In this document: piece by piece, positions 42,850-56,512 of the stretch
How the letters are laid out: every line of letters begins with the position of its first letter
Position numbering within the stretch: position 1 is the stretch's first letter
DNA from: Sinonovacula constricta
Taxonomy: Eukaryota > Mollusca > Bivalvia > Cardiida > Solecurtidae
Direction of reading: 5' to 3'
Assembly: GCA_007844125.1 (NCBI GenBank)
Contig: CM017556.1
Span: 17,414,017-17,478,016 of the forward strand
DNA: 64,000 nt
Notes under the pieces: generated by a model
Databases searched by the model: none
The model's input: only the letters and a program-made list of their open reading frames with translations
What the model was told of the DNA's origin: nothing
Position numbers and translations under genes: made by a program

Positions 42850-43050
42850 TCTCGGTCGATGAAAACAAATTCTGTCTGGAAGTGCAAAGAAATAGCCTGG
42901 TAATCCAGTTTAAGCAACATTGTCGGTCCTTTAGCCAACTGAGGGTTACAAGATAGTAACTGATGGCTTCCTCTTACTGTTTTATATCTTGTCTCAGTCT
43001 CATTGTCACTTTCGCATTTTACTTGCAAATTTAAAAATGTGTCTATTACA
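42850..43050 (-). repeat. Dispersed repeat family 1 copy (minus)
   Basis: In reverse complement it has GTGACAATGAGACTGAGACA, CCATCAGTTACT, AAACTGGATTACC and TGCACTTCCAGACAG, in family order. It is strongly diverged. Confidence 0.55.
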
Positions 43051-46000
43051 TTTTCATCTTTTAATATTTTTTATATGTTCTCTCTTTATTTTTTTCTTTC
43101 TCCACTTTTATGTTTAGCGGACTTTTTACAAAACTTTAAATTAAACGTAATTATTACACATCAAAGTCATGTTTCCCTATGTGGAGAATGTTGATATAAA
43201 ACATGTAACCTCATTTCCTCAGAGCAAACGTGTCGCGTGGATCTGACATAATGAAATGCAGATTTTATATGGACGTTGTTTTTTAAAGTCTTATTCTGAT
43301 GTACGTCGGATAATATTAAGAATCTGATTATATCAGTTATTAATTAATGCTTAATTTTATACAGGTTACTTTAGTGCCACAAAATTTTGAAATAAGGCTG
43401 TGTGCTCTCTATAAGACGTATAATTTTTTAACATCTACTCCTTATACATAATTGGGCACTAAGAAAACAAAACTACCTAACGGCGATATTTGGCGTCATC
43501 GCCAGATTACTACAAAGACGATGTAAGATCTCACGCTTATGGAGACTCCATGTTACGATGTTACGAATATTTAACAGGAACAAAAATTATGTGAGGTCCG
43601 ATGTGACATCGGAAAACCTGGATGCAACTGCACATTTACAATGCCTGAAAATTGAAATTAGAATTTGTTTTCTTAAAATCTTGCAAATTAAATGACTTAA
43701 TGTGAATCCAATGTAAAATGTCTATATTTTAAGTGTATTAGTGACACGGTTATAGCTATTGCTTCTGTATTACAACTAATGAGAATTTGAACTACGAACA
43801 TGGTTTTCAATGTTGTGCAACACATGTACATGGTATGTGTAAACACAACGATTTTTAAATATTTCAATGTGCTGCACGTCGTCAAGTAAGATCTACTAAA
43901 AGCCATAGAACAGTTATTGAACACATTCCTTCTCCTTACACTTACAAATGGCACATTGTATGTGGTTTAAAAATAATACTGGAACATTTATTTGTTGAGC
44001 AAATTAGGATATATTAATGTGTAAGGGAGTGGAAACGAAGAAATTGACAAAGGTGTAAAAGAGGCAAAGATAAAAAAATCCAATTTTGTTTGTTTTGAAT
44101 TGAGACCTCTTGAATGTCAGTCCGATGTTTAAACAACTGCCCTACTGAATTTGTGTATCTCTCATGCATGCTTTATGTAGTTGTATGCACTGCAACTGGC
44201 TAAATGTTTACATACAGCTGTCTACAAAACATCATGTTATTATATTTACTAATTTTAACCAACGCTTATCAGTTTGCAAAATCCAGTCGGTCCAAGAAAT
44301 CTTTCTTCGACATTGACCAGTCTTCTGGGCAAAAAAAAATCTTGATTGAATTCTTTTGTACCAATTGCATTGTTTAACGGGTGTAAGTAATGCTTTAAGA
44401 CGTTATATACAGAAAATATTTAGGATTGACACCTACCAAACATGATCGTACTTCATCTATGTACTTTAAAAAGAATTGTTAAAATGGTATACAACAGCAG
44501 GTACCAACCAAACACCTCTAAATCATAAGATAAATAGTAAAAAATACTTGTTTCATATCAGCCGCTTTACAGCAAAACTAATACTCCTTGCGTTTTCGTT
44601 CAAATATGAATCGTTCATTAATGTAGTTTTATTTATTGACACTATTGCATCAAATCATATTAAAAAGAAAAATCAAGGACGCTATTTATATTCCGTCAGG
44701 AACGATTAAATTTTGTTTACTTTCTTTCAGTATCGAAACCATATAAATGCTTTACGTGACAGAGATTGCTTTTTGTCAAAGATTGATCACTTGCTAGTTA
44801 TATTTTATGGATATTTGTTGTTCATCCCTTGATCGACATTCAAATTTCTGGAACCAGTATTGAGTATCATTTAACGTTGAAGCAACATGACGGAATATCT
44901 CTTGCTAGCTGGAAAACAAACATGTCATGTTATATTCTAATTAAAACGTTAATCTCTTTCATTAATGATGACTGTGTAGAAAGATCGAAACTTCTCACTC
45001 TTACTTGCTCTCTATTACCCGTGTTAATGAATCTATGTTTGTGTTTTCCTAGATTATATTTATTGTTGTGTTTTCCAAGATTGCATTTCATGTTTTCTTT
45101 CGCTATATTATATTAATATTTGAACCTTTTACCTTCATAAACAAAATAAAATGTTTTAAATATTCCTAGCAATAAAACCCACTTCTCAAGAATTTAATAA
45201 TTTTAATTACTTCTTGTTACTAGTGTCATTATTTGTTATATCTATATTTAGTATACATTTGTCCATGAATATGTCATTTGAGTAGTTTTATGGTAGTGGA
45301 CCAAATCTCTTGTGAAAATATTGGTTTTGTATGACGCTGGAAACATTAATCTTACTTAGGTTTATAGTTACTGTGATATAGCGGTCTTATCAGATGTCAT
45401 GTTTGTCTTATGTTTCCGTCAGTCATTCCCCACTTAATCATTTATCTAATATTTGACATTGGATTCCTGGTTAAGCTGGTAAACAAGAAGAAACTGCAAT
45501 CAGCAGTCATTTCCATTGCCACCAGGCCTTAATGTATTTTACTACGGAATATCGTTACCAGATACTAGTTGTTGTCTGTCTATGAAATAAATAACAACAT
45601 AAATATTTATTAAATAAACATAGATATGTTGGCATATATTGTGTTTATTGTATAGGTGTTTTCCGTTGATCTAAACTTTTACTATACTATATATTTTATT
45701 TTACCTTCCAATCAGTATACGTGATTGATGCAAATACTAAAATAAATTGGTTACAAAACAAAATTGATTGCTCCGTTTAACTTTAAAGGATAAATAATCA
45801 AGCACTGATCACAACGCTGTCATTAATGTCATTCAACAATTAACCTGCCATTAAAGGTATTTACTTTAAATGGATAAAAAGGAAAAGAAATTAACTCTGA
45901 ATAATTGTTTTTATTGTCAGTCATTAAATATTACACAAGGAAGAAATGAAAATAGGAATGTGGCTATTCATTTGAGCTACATAATGCTGTCTTGGTGTGA

Positions 46001-49000
46001 TGTGATATTTATATTACATATTTTGATGCATGTTTGTTGACATGTTTGTAACAGCGAAACATGCATTTAAAGCAGAGAATGTGATTTGGGGAAATTATAT
46101 CCCGTACACTTATATTTTGTCATTTCAAGTCAAAGTATTTACTATTACTATACGTCCCTTTCGTTTGAACTTGGCATCTATAGGAGATATTAATAAACGA
46201 AAGCAAAATGAACTGACTCAACCAAGTACAAGCTACAGAGAAGCAAAGAAAGCTACATATAGCAAATTGATTACATCAGCCATGGTTGCTGATCCTACGT
46301 CAATCATAAATCTGTGAATTGAATAATGCCTATAGAATCTAGCAAAGCAAGGTTTATTTCTAGTGTATGTAAATACAAATAGTTAATTCGAATTTTATAA
46401 AGGAAATGAATGCCATGTCTCGGTGGGGTTATCTACGTCAATGCAAATTCATGTTAGCTGATATGCACAAATAGAACATGTATTTTTGAACATTTAAATA
46501 GCAAGATTCGTTTATAGTAGGGTTTGACATAAAACAGAAGTGTTGTTTGCATCTGTGAATATGAATGATGAAAGAACGGAATAATTTAATTAGTTTAATT
46601 GGAATAGTTTTTCTTTTCAGGAAGATTGTGAAACAATTAATTTCGTGATTTAAAATTTAGTATTTTTGCAACTTTAAACTTGAAAAGAGGAAATCAAATG
46701 AGAAGCTCTTAATAAGGTTGTGTCTAAAACGTTTACAACCATACCAATCGATTTATATTATATTATAAAAGAACTGCATCACTTGGACGTAGGTTAAACA
46801 TAAACTAAATTGTATTTTGTAAAGAGAACTATATTCCCTTTTACGAAGGTCATGGCCAGTATGAATCGGATAACAAGTAAATGCATCCGCAAAGTAAATT
46901 TATCCTTTTTTTAGAATCAGTGTAAAAATCGTTTATCGTTTATAACAAAAGTGTGAACACTAAAATATTTGTGAAATTTCAATCGGATCTTGTTCACTTA
47001 CACAATGTTGATTACGCTATAACTCAGTGCCGTGTTGCACTTAAATGATACTTTTACTTTTAATTGCCTCAGAATCTATTTAAACCCTCAGATTTCCTTA
47101 ATAGTGTGGGTAGTATTGCTTATTCTTTCGTTTTAGTAAAAACAGCTCGTCTTTGTACTACCAGCCAACGTTTTATTTGTCTTTTCTATCGTTTAATGTT
47201 CTTGTGTTGTTTTTTTTCTATTTGGTTGAATTTATTTGCACTATTTAAACTTCTATTTTCAAAATAAAGAAGACGTGAAATTAAAAAAGTCATTTTAAGA
47301 AGATTGGCTAAATTACTATTATAATTACAGTTTACACTTAAAAGTCGAATACAAATTGCAATACTTTTAAAATATCTATATTTACATATACAAAAGGTAT
47401 AACTACATAAATGACAACCTCTAAACATACATATATGTACATACGCTCTATAAATTGAACACTATATGTGTGTTTAATAAAATACCTAATACGAATATTT
47501 TCCTGTTATTTCCTTTTCTAATTTTACATTTCCTAATGCAAATATAATATAAAATAAGCATAATATTTATTATGACAAGCACACATTCAAGGAAGCAATT
47601 TCGATGATTTAATAAGGAAAGATACCACTACAACTCACAAAATAAATCACAAACATTGTAAATAAATAGAAATAGGAAAACAACACACTTTTAATATAAC
47701 AATGAAGGCCTGGTAATGCACCTTAATCGAACCCTGTTTATTTGAGTATGATTATTATTAAGGACACTCCTGTGTTGGTTGGGTTAAGGAAAACAACAAA
47801 TTGTTAAGTTGCTGTGCAACACATAAATGCCGTTGACGTCATGGTTAGCCTTTAGTTTTAATACATTTAACATACAGGTGAAATCACGAGAACACGTATG
47901 GAAAGTATCGTTAATTACTTTAGTAAGCGGTAGTCTTTACTACAGCATATTAAGAGTTTCAAAAAGTTGTTTTTATTAGAAGTCTATAATGTACAATGTC
48001 GCAATATCAATTATTAATGCAATTAATACAATTATATATTTGTCTTATCGATTTATGTCTTATCCGAAGATTTTACCGTTTCTTTTATTCGTCCCGGGTG
48101 TATTTATCTCCTTTATAGGAGTCTTCTAAGTGTATCATGATTTGTTGAATTCATTACTAGCAATATTCATGAATATGTAAGCATGTATATAGAGTTTTAA
48201 ACCAGTACATAATTAAATGTCACACCTCAGTTCATAAATCTAACGAGACGATATCAGAGTCATGTTTCCCTTTGTTGTAAATGTTGTGTCTTTAACATAG
48301 AAAGGGGTTTTATACCATGTTAATTGATTATTTACATAAATACGCGTAATGATTTCGAACCAAAGATTTTACATTAATGTACTAGGGTTGTTCTAGATCT
48401 GAATGACAAATCAAATTTCTCAATGGAAGTACAAGGAAAGTATACATTTGGACCACGTCGGCTCTGTTACTTTCAGAAATACATGTAGGCCTCGGAGGTA
48501 AGACGGAAAAATTGCATCGGCATGATGGCAGCCGACTCCAAAGAAGTTGATGTACAGTCTCATCATATAATATATTGCTAAATAGTACACCGACAGCAAA
48601 CATTTAAAAGAAACAAAGGTACAGGGAAGAAAAAATATTCATAACATACTATTGTATTTCTTCTTCGAGATATGTGTGCAACCATCATAACGATGTTAAA
48701 TACTACAAAAAGTTTTTAAAATGTACGTCTGGTTGTTTTGTTGCTGTTGTTTTACATACCATAAAAATGACATGAAAAAGATACAGTTAATACAAAATAA
48801 GACATGTACACATGTGTTAAAGTCTTTACAGAAATATTTTTTTAGAAACTGAGCTGACATTACAGTATCGTTTCGTGTGTTGTATTAAAATCTAAATTTG
48901 ATCTGAAAAAAAGCGATTAATTGTAAAGTCTGGAGTGGATATTCAAAACACTGTTCACAATATGTCATTTTCATTATTAAATTGCATTATTTTTAATTGT

Positions 49001-50394
49001 CTTCAAATGTGCGGGAACTACTTATCGATGTAGGAAGACCTAAGTACATACAGAGAGTCCCGTTGTGTTAAAGCTATTACCGTCGAAGCTATTTTTCCAA
49101 AAGTGTACGGAAGGGACCAAAGATGACTGCAATCTTTTTTATAACGCTATGGGTTAAAATGACGCCATGACGTCAAACCAAAATCCGTTTTCAAAATATG
49201 TGCCGCTGTCATATATACTCTGGTTTACTTAATCATAAAAAATAGAAATGTAAAAGTAAGTTTTTGTTACTGACAAAAGACACAATTAATACAAAGCGAT
49301 ACATTTCCGTGCGTGATAGATATTAAGGCATTTGTAACATGAAATTACTTGTCATACACGTTAAACTTTAAGCGTGACACTATTTTCCTTAAAATATTCC
49401 ATCTATGACCTATTCGGTTGTCGGTCTGCCACCCTGAAACCATAAACAATATTTTAAAATATATTGTACACTTTTACAGTATATTTAAGTCTCTTATATT
49501 GACATCACTGTTGATATGATCATTGTGTGAGTGTAAATGTGTTTTCAACAATATGTCATTAATTATAATTATTAAATCATGACAATTTGCTACTTTTGTA
49601 GGGTCATACGATCAACATCACGGATAACATTTTCACCATAGAGATTCAACTTTCAGCTTGTGATATATATTGATTATTAATGTAATTTCAAGAAAGAAAA
49701 TAAACAGCAGACATACGTGTTCGTACTCCAATGGATTCATGGATTAACACTGAGTTTGATCAGCAAATTAAACTTTAACTGAAGGAGGGAAAGTTGTCAT
49801 ATTCATTACATTAGAACATTGTAACAATGGTTGTGCACGAATCATCATTAACGTTAAGCACTTCTTTAAATACATAACTCCCTACTTTCACATTGCCTCG
49901 AAAGAAGAATAACGTTAGTACGTTTTCTAAATGTTCAAATCACTCCATTTAGATGCATCGGCATCGTATTAACAGCATAGTTTTAGTGGGTTTTTTTCAG
50001 GATTTGAAATGATTTTCTAAAACGAAGAGGATATATTTGTTGGCATTCGGTTTTGTTTATGGTCGCTTCCTTATGAAGTAACTCAACGTTAGAGTGAATC
50101 TTTAATCAATGTAGATCCAACTTAATGTGCTGGGTGAAAGTGTTAAATTCAGATATTTTAAATATTTTTATGAGGTTTTAAAGTTATCAATGATAAAAAT
50201 TAAAACGTCGCATTCTAGAATAAATGTTCTAAGGCAAGAGCATGCTTCATGCTGTTTAATATACGGAATGGTTCTAATGTTGCAACGTTCTAATGACAGT
50301 AAAAAGGTCTGCCGATTTGGTGTGAAGAATTAATTTTGTTTTGTTTGTTTAATTTTGCTGTTTCATCGCAACGATAAATTTATGGTCACATTGG
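43051..50394. other. Long gene-poor stretch
   Basis: AT-rich throughout. At 48397-48497 a TTCTAG acceptor-like and a GGAG/GTAAGA donor-like site bracket a GC-richer segment, but two frames compete and neither is recognised. No repeat family copy or RNA was recognised. Confidence 0.35.
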
Positions 50395-50570
50395 CGTCAT
50401 CTAGGTAATTCTTGGTGGAGGAAGACCCCATATTTATGTCTGAGTAGAACTACTGGCGCACCTCAAGTCAGCTGAAAGATCGGCCCACATGAAAGTTCAC
50501 CACTGACTCGAACCCTGTGATGGCTGTGGAGTCGGCGACACTAATCGCTTGACCAGGAGCGGCTTATATT
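50395..50570 (-). mobile_element. tRNA-derived SINE family 2 copy (minus)
   Basis: On the minus strand: A-box-like TGGTCAAGCGATTAGTG, B box GGGTTCGAGTC, then GTGGTGAACTTTCATGTGGG, GTAGTTCTACTCAGACATAA and GGGGTCTTCCTCCACCAAG. The tail has been lost or has diverged. It shares its head layout and body blocks with 38531-38782 and 23100-23262. Confidence 0.75.
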
Positions 50571-51579
50571 TTCTTTTTAAATATCTAATGCCCTATGTTT
50601 TGTTATGATACGGCACACGCATATAGCTTCCGGCCAGTTTCTCCCAATGCGATAAACGAAAGGAAAACCTTTCGTTATTAGTTCTCTTAATGTCGTTTAG
50701 AATTGTGTATGAATAGTATGACCTTTCTGATGAGGATTTTGAAAGAGACCAGTCTTGCCAGTTGATTGTCTGAACAGGGACTAATTGGGCATTGTCACTA
50801 CAGGGCAGTAATAGGCATGTTACCAACAGAAGTAACCAACATCTTGCATTCTGTTTTTAAGCAGTATATAAATATATTTATATATTTTATATATATAACT
50901 TTCTTATTTATAATAATATATAAGACAAAGTCCTATGATCATTGCACCATATACGTTAAATCGTTTTCTCGCATTACTTGTTAAATCTTATGTTTTATGT
51001 TTTGATAAAAAACATACAAATCTTACGATTGTTTCTGTTGTTGCTTTGAATATCTATGCAGTTGTAACAAGATTCGACACATGGAAGAGACCTTTACTTA
51101 CTTTTCCAATTTTGCACATTGCAAGTAAATGATATGATTTATGTTTATTGACCATATATCAATAATCCAATTGCGAAAAGGATAATGCAAAAAAAGATTA
51201 TGAAGTCTCTCAGTAGCCAACGTATAAAGTTAAGAACAGAAAAATATCGAACCTTTTACTACTTTATAACCCCAATAAATGCACAGGTAACTTGATACTA
51301 ATAGAGATTATGAACTCATCGCAATATATGTTATTTTATTCATCCTGTCAGGATAGTAGCGTGTATTTTCAATTGTTTGTTTTGTCCTTAAATGAAATAT
51401 TTCATTCCTGTTAAAATTAATAATCTTGTGCAGTTCTAATAGGGATAATACATATCCCATCACCATAATACAATCTGGACTTTTTTAACGATAACATCAC
51501 TACTTTAGAGAATAACTTAACACAGTTCGACAGTTTATTTAATAGAATCTTCATGTCACTGCTTACATTTGTGTGACCC

Positions 51580-51720
51580 CTCAGTACATGTAAGCTCTCT
51601 AAAACCGGTTTAAGCACACCAGTCCGACAGAACATTCCCATGCGATAATTGATTAGTTTTCTCGTTTTGTAATAAAATATAACGCCACTTTTTAGTTGTA
51701 ACTTTTACATTTTACTTACA
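51580..51720 (-). repeat. Dispersed repeat family 1 copy (minus)
   Basis: Reverse complement has GTGTGCTTAAACCGGTTTTAG followed by GAGCTTACATGT in place of the usual gagctctaacctcg. The GTTACCGCC core is badly decayed. Confidence 0.5.
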
Positions 51721-52344
51721 TGTCAATACCTCTGTCCGGTTCCTTTTTACCAATTTAATGCATGTTGCAATAAGCACGGAAACTTTTTATACTTTTTATT
51801 CATATTTTTTGTTTTGTTACTATAAAATCAGTTTTATTTGTATCGCACCAGTTCGGCAGTTGTTGCATATAGAATCATATTTCTCGATCACACACACTAA
51901 TTGCTTATTGTTTTAACCAATTATCACACAGAAAACATCATTTACAGCAACTAATTTACGATTGAGCACATCGTATGGAAGAAATGTATTGAGTTGCTAA
52001 AGAGACAGGGTTTGCATATGTATGCGTTAATGTGTATTTACAAACATTTCTGGTTATATATTATTGAACCAATGTTGGTTTGTTACCCGACATAATTTAG
52101 ACAGATTATGTTGAAAACATACAATTGATCAACTTGTTTGCATGTCCCCATAACAAAGGAAAGCATTTGTTCATTTGATAAATAATATTGCATGTATCAA
52201 ACTGTGTATAGGCCGAGTTTGATTCGATGAAGGTAGGAAAAACATTGTTCTGATTGAATTCAGTTATGAAAATATAGCAAATAATGTAATAAATGAATCA
52301 TGTAGTTGAAATTTAGCAAATGTTCTGAATGAGATTCAGGTCAC

Positions 52345-52635
52345 CTAGGAAATGTGCGGCATGATCTCAATACAGGAAACCAAATAAATGTGATGCAAGG
52401 GCTTGATTCATAAAACCTATCAAATGCATCACAAATGCAGTTCTGCATAAGTTAAATTCAGGAAACATAACAAGGATGCTGAGTAGGTTAAAATTAGGAA
52501 ACACAACAAAAAGTGCTGCGTAGGTTTAAGTCAGGAAACCTAGCAAAGGTGCTGCATGAGTAAAAGTTATGAACTCTCGCAAAGTTGCTGCATTACTTAG
52601 ATTTAGGAAACCTAGCAAGGGTTCTGGTTAATATA
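52345..52635. repeat. Degenerate 36-bp minisatellite, about eight units
   Basis: The anchor AGGAAAC recurs at 52374, 52460, 52496, 52533, 52569 (as TGAAC) and 52605, mostly 36-37 bp apart. Less regular units lie before 52460. The fullest unit reads GTTTAAGTCAGGAAACCTAG then CAAAGGTGCTGCATGA. Units differ by many substitutions, so the array is old. Confidence 0.8.
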
Positions 52636-52899
52636 GCAATTATTGTTGCCATTCAATGAACAAAGTTAATACGCACGAAAATCTAAAAATACTATGTTGT
52701 ATTTGAATTGTGGAAGTGCATAGAATACATAGATTAAAATCAATCGGAAACCAATTAAACATCTATGTATTGCTCTCAGGTTTGCCAGATGTTTATTCAC
52801 ATTAGCAAGCTAACAGTAAAAACTCCTTGTAGAATTGTTTGACAATCAGCAATAGTTATGTCGACAGAGATACAGTGTTCGATGATGTGAAATATGAAA

Positions 52900-53450
52900 A
52901 AGCCCTATGAGCATTGCCACATATACACAAATCTTAAAAAGGCACATGACAAAGATTTACATGCGAGCCAAATGTAAAAGTAAGAACAAATCTGTGATCG
53001 GTCATTTAACAAAAAAGCAAACCCAACAGTTATCGCATTGGAAGAGTCAGTTGGCAATTAAAAGCGACTGGGATCCTTAAACCTCGCACTTCCTGTTGGG
53101 TTTCTCAAATGCAAGCAGTGAAAAGAAAACATCTATTTAAATAAAAGATGTCCAAGCGCTGACGTTTACTTAAATAAGTAATGAAGTCAATAAAAGAAAG
53201 TTGTGACGTAATTAATAATGTTCACGTTGTATTTAGAAGAAAGAGTAAAGTATTATTTCTATTTGAAGAAGTACACATGAGTCTTTATTGTAAATGAAAT
53301 CAAACTTTTAAATCAAGAAAAAATGACCAGATAAGAAGTGTAAATAGTTGTAGCATCCTGTTGATGTGTATATGGAATTGAGGAACCAAAGTCTAATGTT
53401 CATCATAAATATACACGTAGCAATCCTTGTAGAATGAATTAAATGACAAC
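52900..53450 (+). repeat. Dispersed repeat family 1, longest copy
   Basis: Has the core CAGTTATCGCATTGGAAGAG, CAGTTGGCAA, CTTAAACCTCGCACTTCCTG, TTTCTCAAATGCAAGCAGTG, then CCAAGCGCTGACGT, GTGACGTAATTAATAATGTT and a tail with CCAAAGTCTAATGTTCATCA and ACACGTAGCAATCC. The tail blocks recur at 2440-2730, which shows the unit is longer than the 200-bp core. Confidence 0.7.
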
Positions 53451-55099
53451 ATAGGTTACATGCACAGGGAATTCGTTACAACCGCCACACCACACAGGCT
53501 ACATTGTTGTAATCATGAATAAGGAAATATGAAAAAGCAATGTAAAAAACACACTGTAATATCAGTACCGGGTTTACTGAAACCTAGTGAAACTTTTCAA
53601 TTAAAAAATTATACCGAAATAAAAAGAAAATCGTCCTTTTTATCGTTTGAACTATGTGTTTTATGTGTTAATTTACAGCTTTGAATTTTTCTCATCGTTC
53701 CTCTTTTTCATTTTACTGAAACTTAAAATGTTATTATCAAAACATATATATCGACCGTTGTGCGATATAAAGGAAATAAAGCAATTATGTTTTAATGGAG
53801 TATAACACATCTCAGAATCACTGACTTATACCAATGCACTTGTATTTGTTTTCATATTCGTATTGCTGTTATTGTTGGAGCAATACTCTTATTCTATTAA
53901 AACACTTATGAAATAACGAGCTTTAAACATTTTTATCATCTATATGTTGACAAACATGTGTCTTTTGTTTTGGTCAAATCGCAAAACGTCTTTCAGTTGT
54001 CTTCGTTACATCTAAACATATATACAGTTGTTTGATTAAGATTTAATTACCTCATGGGTACAGTAAATACATCCACCTATATATGGCTTCCGCAACAATT
54101 ACTACATTTTTATGTAAGAGTAACTGATGACGAGTATGTAGAGACAGCTGAATAGTTCCAACGAAAAATACTACATCAGCGAAAAAACACTTACAGAAAC
54201 ACAAGCTGCTATTTTATTTGCATTTCTTTCTGAATCGTTTATTTGTTCTGATTTGTTTGTGTTTTTTCGTCTACATTTCTCATTTAACGTGGTCCTTCTT
54301 ATATTATTTTAGTAATTATTTGTGACAGTTTCTTTGACTGGCATTACCCTCTTTTTTCCACACACTTGCAATTCCATTTAACTTGTGCCTTAATATTACA
54401 TTCATTTAAATGATAAACTGCGCATGAACACATTCTACTTCTATTTTTTCGTATAAAATCTTAACTGTGTTTTTTACAACGGACCATACCACAATACTGT
54501 ACAAATCAAACGCAAAATTGTCATGGTGTGTTGTTAGTCAGGTAGGTCAAGGTCCATTCAAACAAAGTAGCATTCAGCATTTTTATTAAATCTAAACGAA
54601 GTAAATACATGTAATGCGTGATTTATATACAAATCTAATAACTCGCGTTAAGAAAGGTTTACGTGTAGGATATTTATGATCGAATGAATTTGACATTTAT
54701 TGACATTTTAAATTATGTGAGAGCATTGTGAAGCTTCGTCAACATTATTATTCAATATATGTTTCATTTTAAATTGTTTTCTTATGTTTGTTCATCAAAT
54801 GTAATAATAAAGCAAGACACGATGCCCAAAAACAATAGCACTAACAAAAATGAATAAAAATATTCTCAAAATGCCAACAGCCTCATTGCTTGCATGCATA
54901 AATCTCGCTTGAGTTAATTGGCCATCACGTTGTCAGGTCGTTCGGCTAATACAATTTTACAAATCTCTCGCCGTCCCAAACACTCAGTCATGATACCATT
55001 TGTCTTGTCCAAAGCGGTTGTTGTTTTTGTTTTAATTGGACATTATTATTACAAGGATATCCATGATCATGTGCTTTTTTATTAATAGGTAAATAAGAA
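53451..55099. other. Intergenic, nothing recognised
   Basis: AT-rich with no supportable feature. Confidence 0.45.
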
Positions 55100-55533
55100 A
55101 AGGTCCTATCAAAATTTTCACAGATATTTAAATTTTATCTACCTGCAGACCAAGGCAGACAAGGTAAATGTAAATGTGACAAAAAACACAGAGACGAGAC
55201 ATAACACACAAAAAGAAAAACCATCAGTTACCGCCTTGGAACGGTCAGTCGGCAAAAGGGCCAACTGGGGTGCTTAAACCTGGTTTGTGGAGCGCTCCAA
55301 CCTCGCACTTCCTGACGGTTTTTCTATCAAACAAACAGTGTAAATAAAAGTATCCCGTCAAAGTGACACAACTAACAATAAGCACCTGCATCGGGAGTAA
55401 AAACAGATATAATGAACATATGTACAGTATTTACAGTAGATAAAAGCCTCGGCAACCAAAAAATTCCAAATGAGAGAGTAGTTTAAAATAAAATAAAGCA
55501 GTACAAGCGCTGATATATTATAAGAACCATATA
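55100..55533 (+). repeat. Dispersed repeat family 1, best-preserved core
   Basis: Reads in order AGACCAAGGCAGACAAGG, ACACAGAGACGAGACATAAC, CAGTTACCGCCTTGGAACGG, TCAGTCGGCAA, GGGGTGCTTAAACCTGG, GTGGAGCGCTCCAACCTCG, CACTTCCTGACGG and CAGTGTAAATAAAAG, then CAAGCGCTGATATATT toward a TGACGTCA pair. This copy is the best reference for the family. Confidence 0.8.
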
Positions 55534-55560
55534 ATGACGTCATAAATGCCATGACGTCAT
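55534..55560. promoter_or_regulatory. Two perfect CRE palindromes
   Basis: ATGACGTCAT occurs at 55534-55543 and again at 55551-55560, 7 bp apart. This is the cAMP-response-element consensus bound by CREB/ATF bZIP dimers. It lies in the downstream part of a family 1 repeat copy, where other copies have TGACGT half-sites, so it may come from the element rather than from a host promoter. Confidence 0.5.
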
Positions 55561-56164
55561 ATGCCAAAAGTGTCAAAAGTGAAATGTAAACAATATGGAA
55601 GAAACAATAGAATTTTAGAAAATCAACAAAATAAAACGTAGTATTGTTTTGAGTTAATCGTTTTTGTCAGTCACAGTTGGAGTTATGTCTCGTCATCTTT
55701 CAAGCCAAGGCTATATAGATGTACTGAGCAATAGCAATTCCCTTTACTTGAGATTGCAGAGTAGGTGTAACATTGGAATGTTGTTTTGCAAATTAATCCT
55801 CATATTTTTAACTTTTGATACCATAGCCAATATTCGGTTCACAATATTGTATTTCTTTGATTTTAATTGCTTCCTAACCGGATAATTCCGTTCGTGTTTG
55901 TTGATTTTCGTGTTATTTTTCATCACTTGGACTGTTTTATTTCACCTGTTCTCTTTTTAGTTTCTTAGAAACTGTTTGGTTGCCCAGGTTTTCATCTCAT
56001 AAAACTAATCATATTGCGATAGTTCATTGCAATTATTATTTTCGTGTTACATATGTATTCTTTTACTTGATTTTAACACCTGACGCTAACTCCTTCTCTA
56101 ACTTAGCCACTTAGACGGAATACCTACAATGTTATTATTAAAAAAGATCACAAACACTTTGCAT

Positions 56165-56292
56165 TTAAAGCGTTTTGATTGGTGAAGTGCTGGTCACGTG
56201 CGGGTCATTATAAGGTGATATTGACTCTAGAAATTTTTTTTACATGAGCACAGAGAACATAATATTGTGGATCGGGCTATAGCTACAACAAA
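56165..56292 (+). promoter_or_regulatory. Promoter-like segment upstream of the 56293 frame
   Basis: Contains GATTGG, then GGTCACGTGCGGGTCATTATAAGG, and ends in ACAAAATGGCG at the start of a coding-like frame. CCAAT and E-box spacing resembles 10505-10575. Confidence 0.4.
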
Positions 56293-56512
56293 ATGGCGTC
56301 TGGTAAAAGAAATCGACAAATTATCACTTTGTCTGATGAGGTTTTGCTAACATTAAAGAGGGGGATATATTCACAAAACAAGAACAAAAAGTGCAACCTC
56401 GGTATCGACTGCTTTTCTTGATTATCTTTTGAGGAAAAAATGTGGGAACAGACTTTGAGGAAACGAGCGTTGAACAAATTGGATCCACAAATAGTGAAGT
56501 GTCACACTATAT
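56293..56512 (+). pseudogene. Frameshifted relic, Crypton/KCTD1-like (DUF3504-type) N-terminus
   Basis: Starting at ATGGCG the first frame reads MASGKRNRQIITLSDEVLLT. Around 56370-56385 coding character moves to another frame, with TKSATSVSTAFLDYLLRKK, and around 56460 it moves again (LDPQIVKCH). This order (acidic lead, an NTK-type motif, an aromatic-Leu helix, then a Leu-Asp helix) is like the N-terminal region of Crypton-derived, KCTD1-like tyrosine-recombinase-related proteins common in invertebrate genomes. Two shifts make it non-functional as read. A donor-like ATG/GTATTA lies at the end. The family call is from memory of the pattern, not from a search. Confidence 0.4.

Noticed and set aside
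48397..48497. Small exon between a TTCTAG acceptor and a GTAAGA donor
   Set aside because: Two frames compete, one stops before the donor, and no family is recognised.
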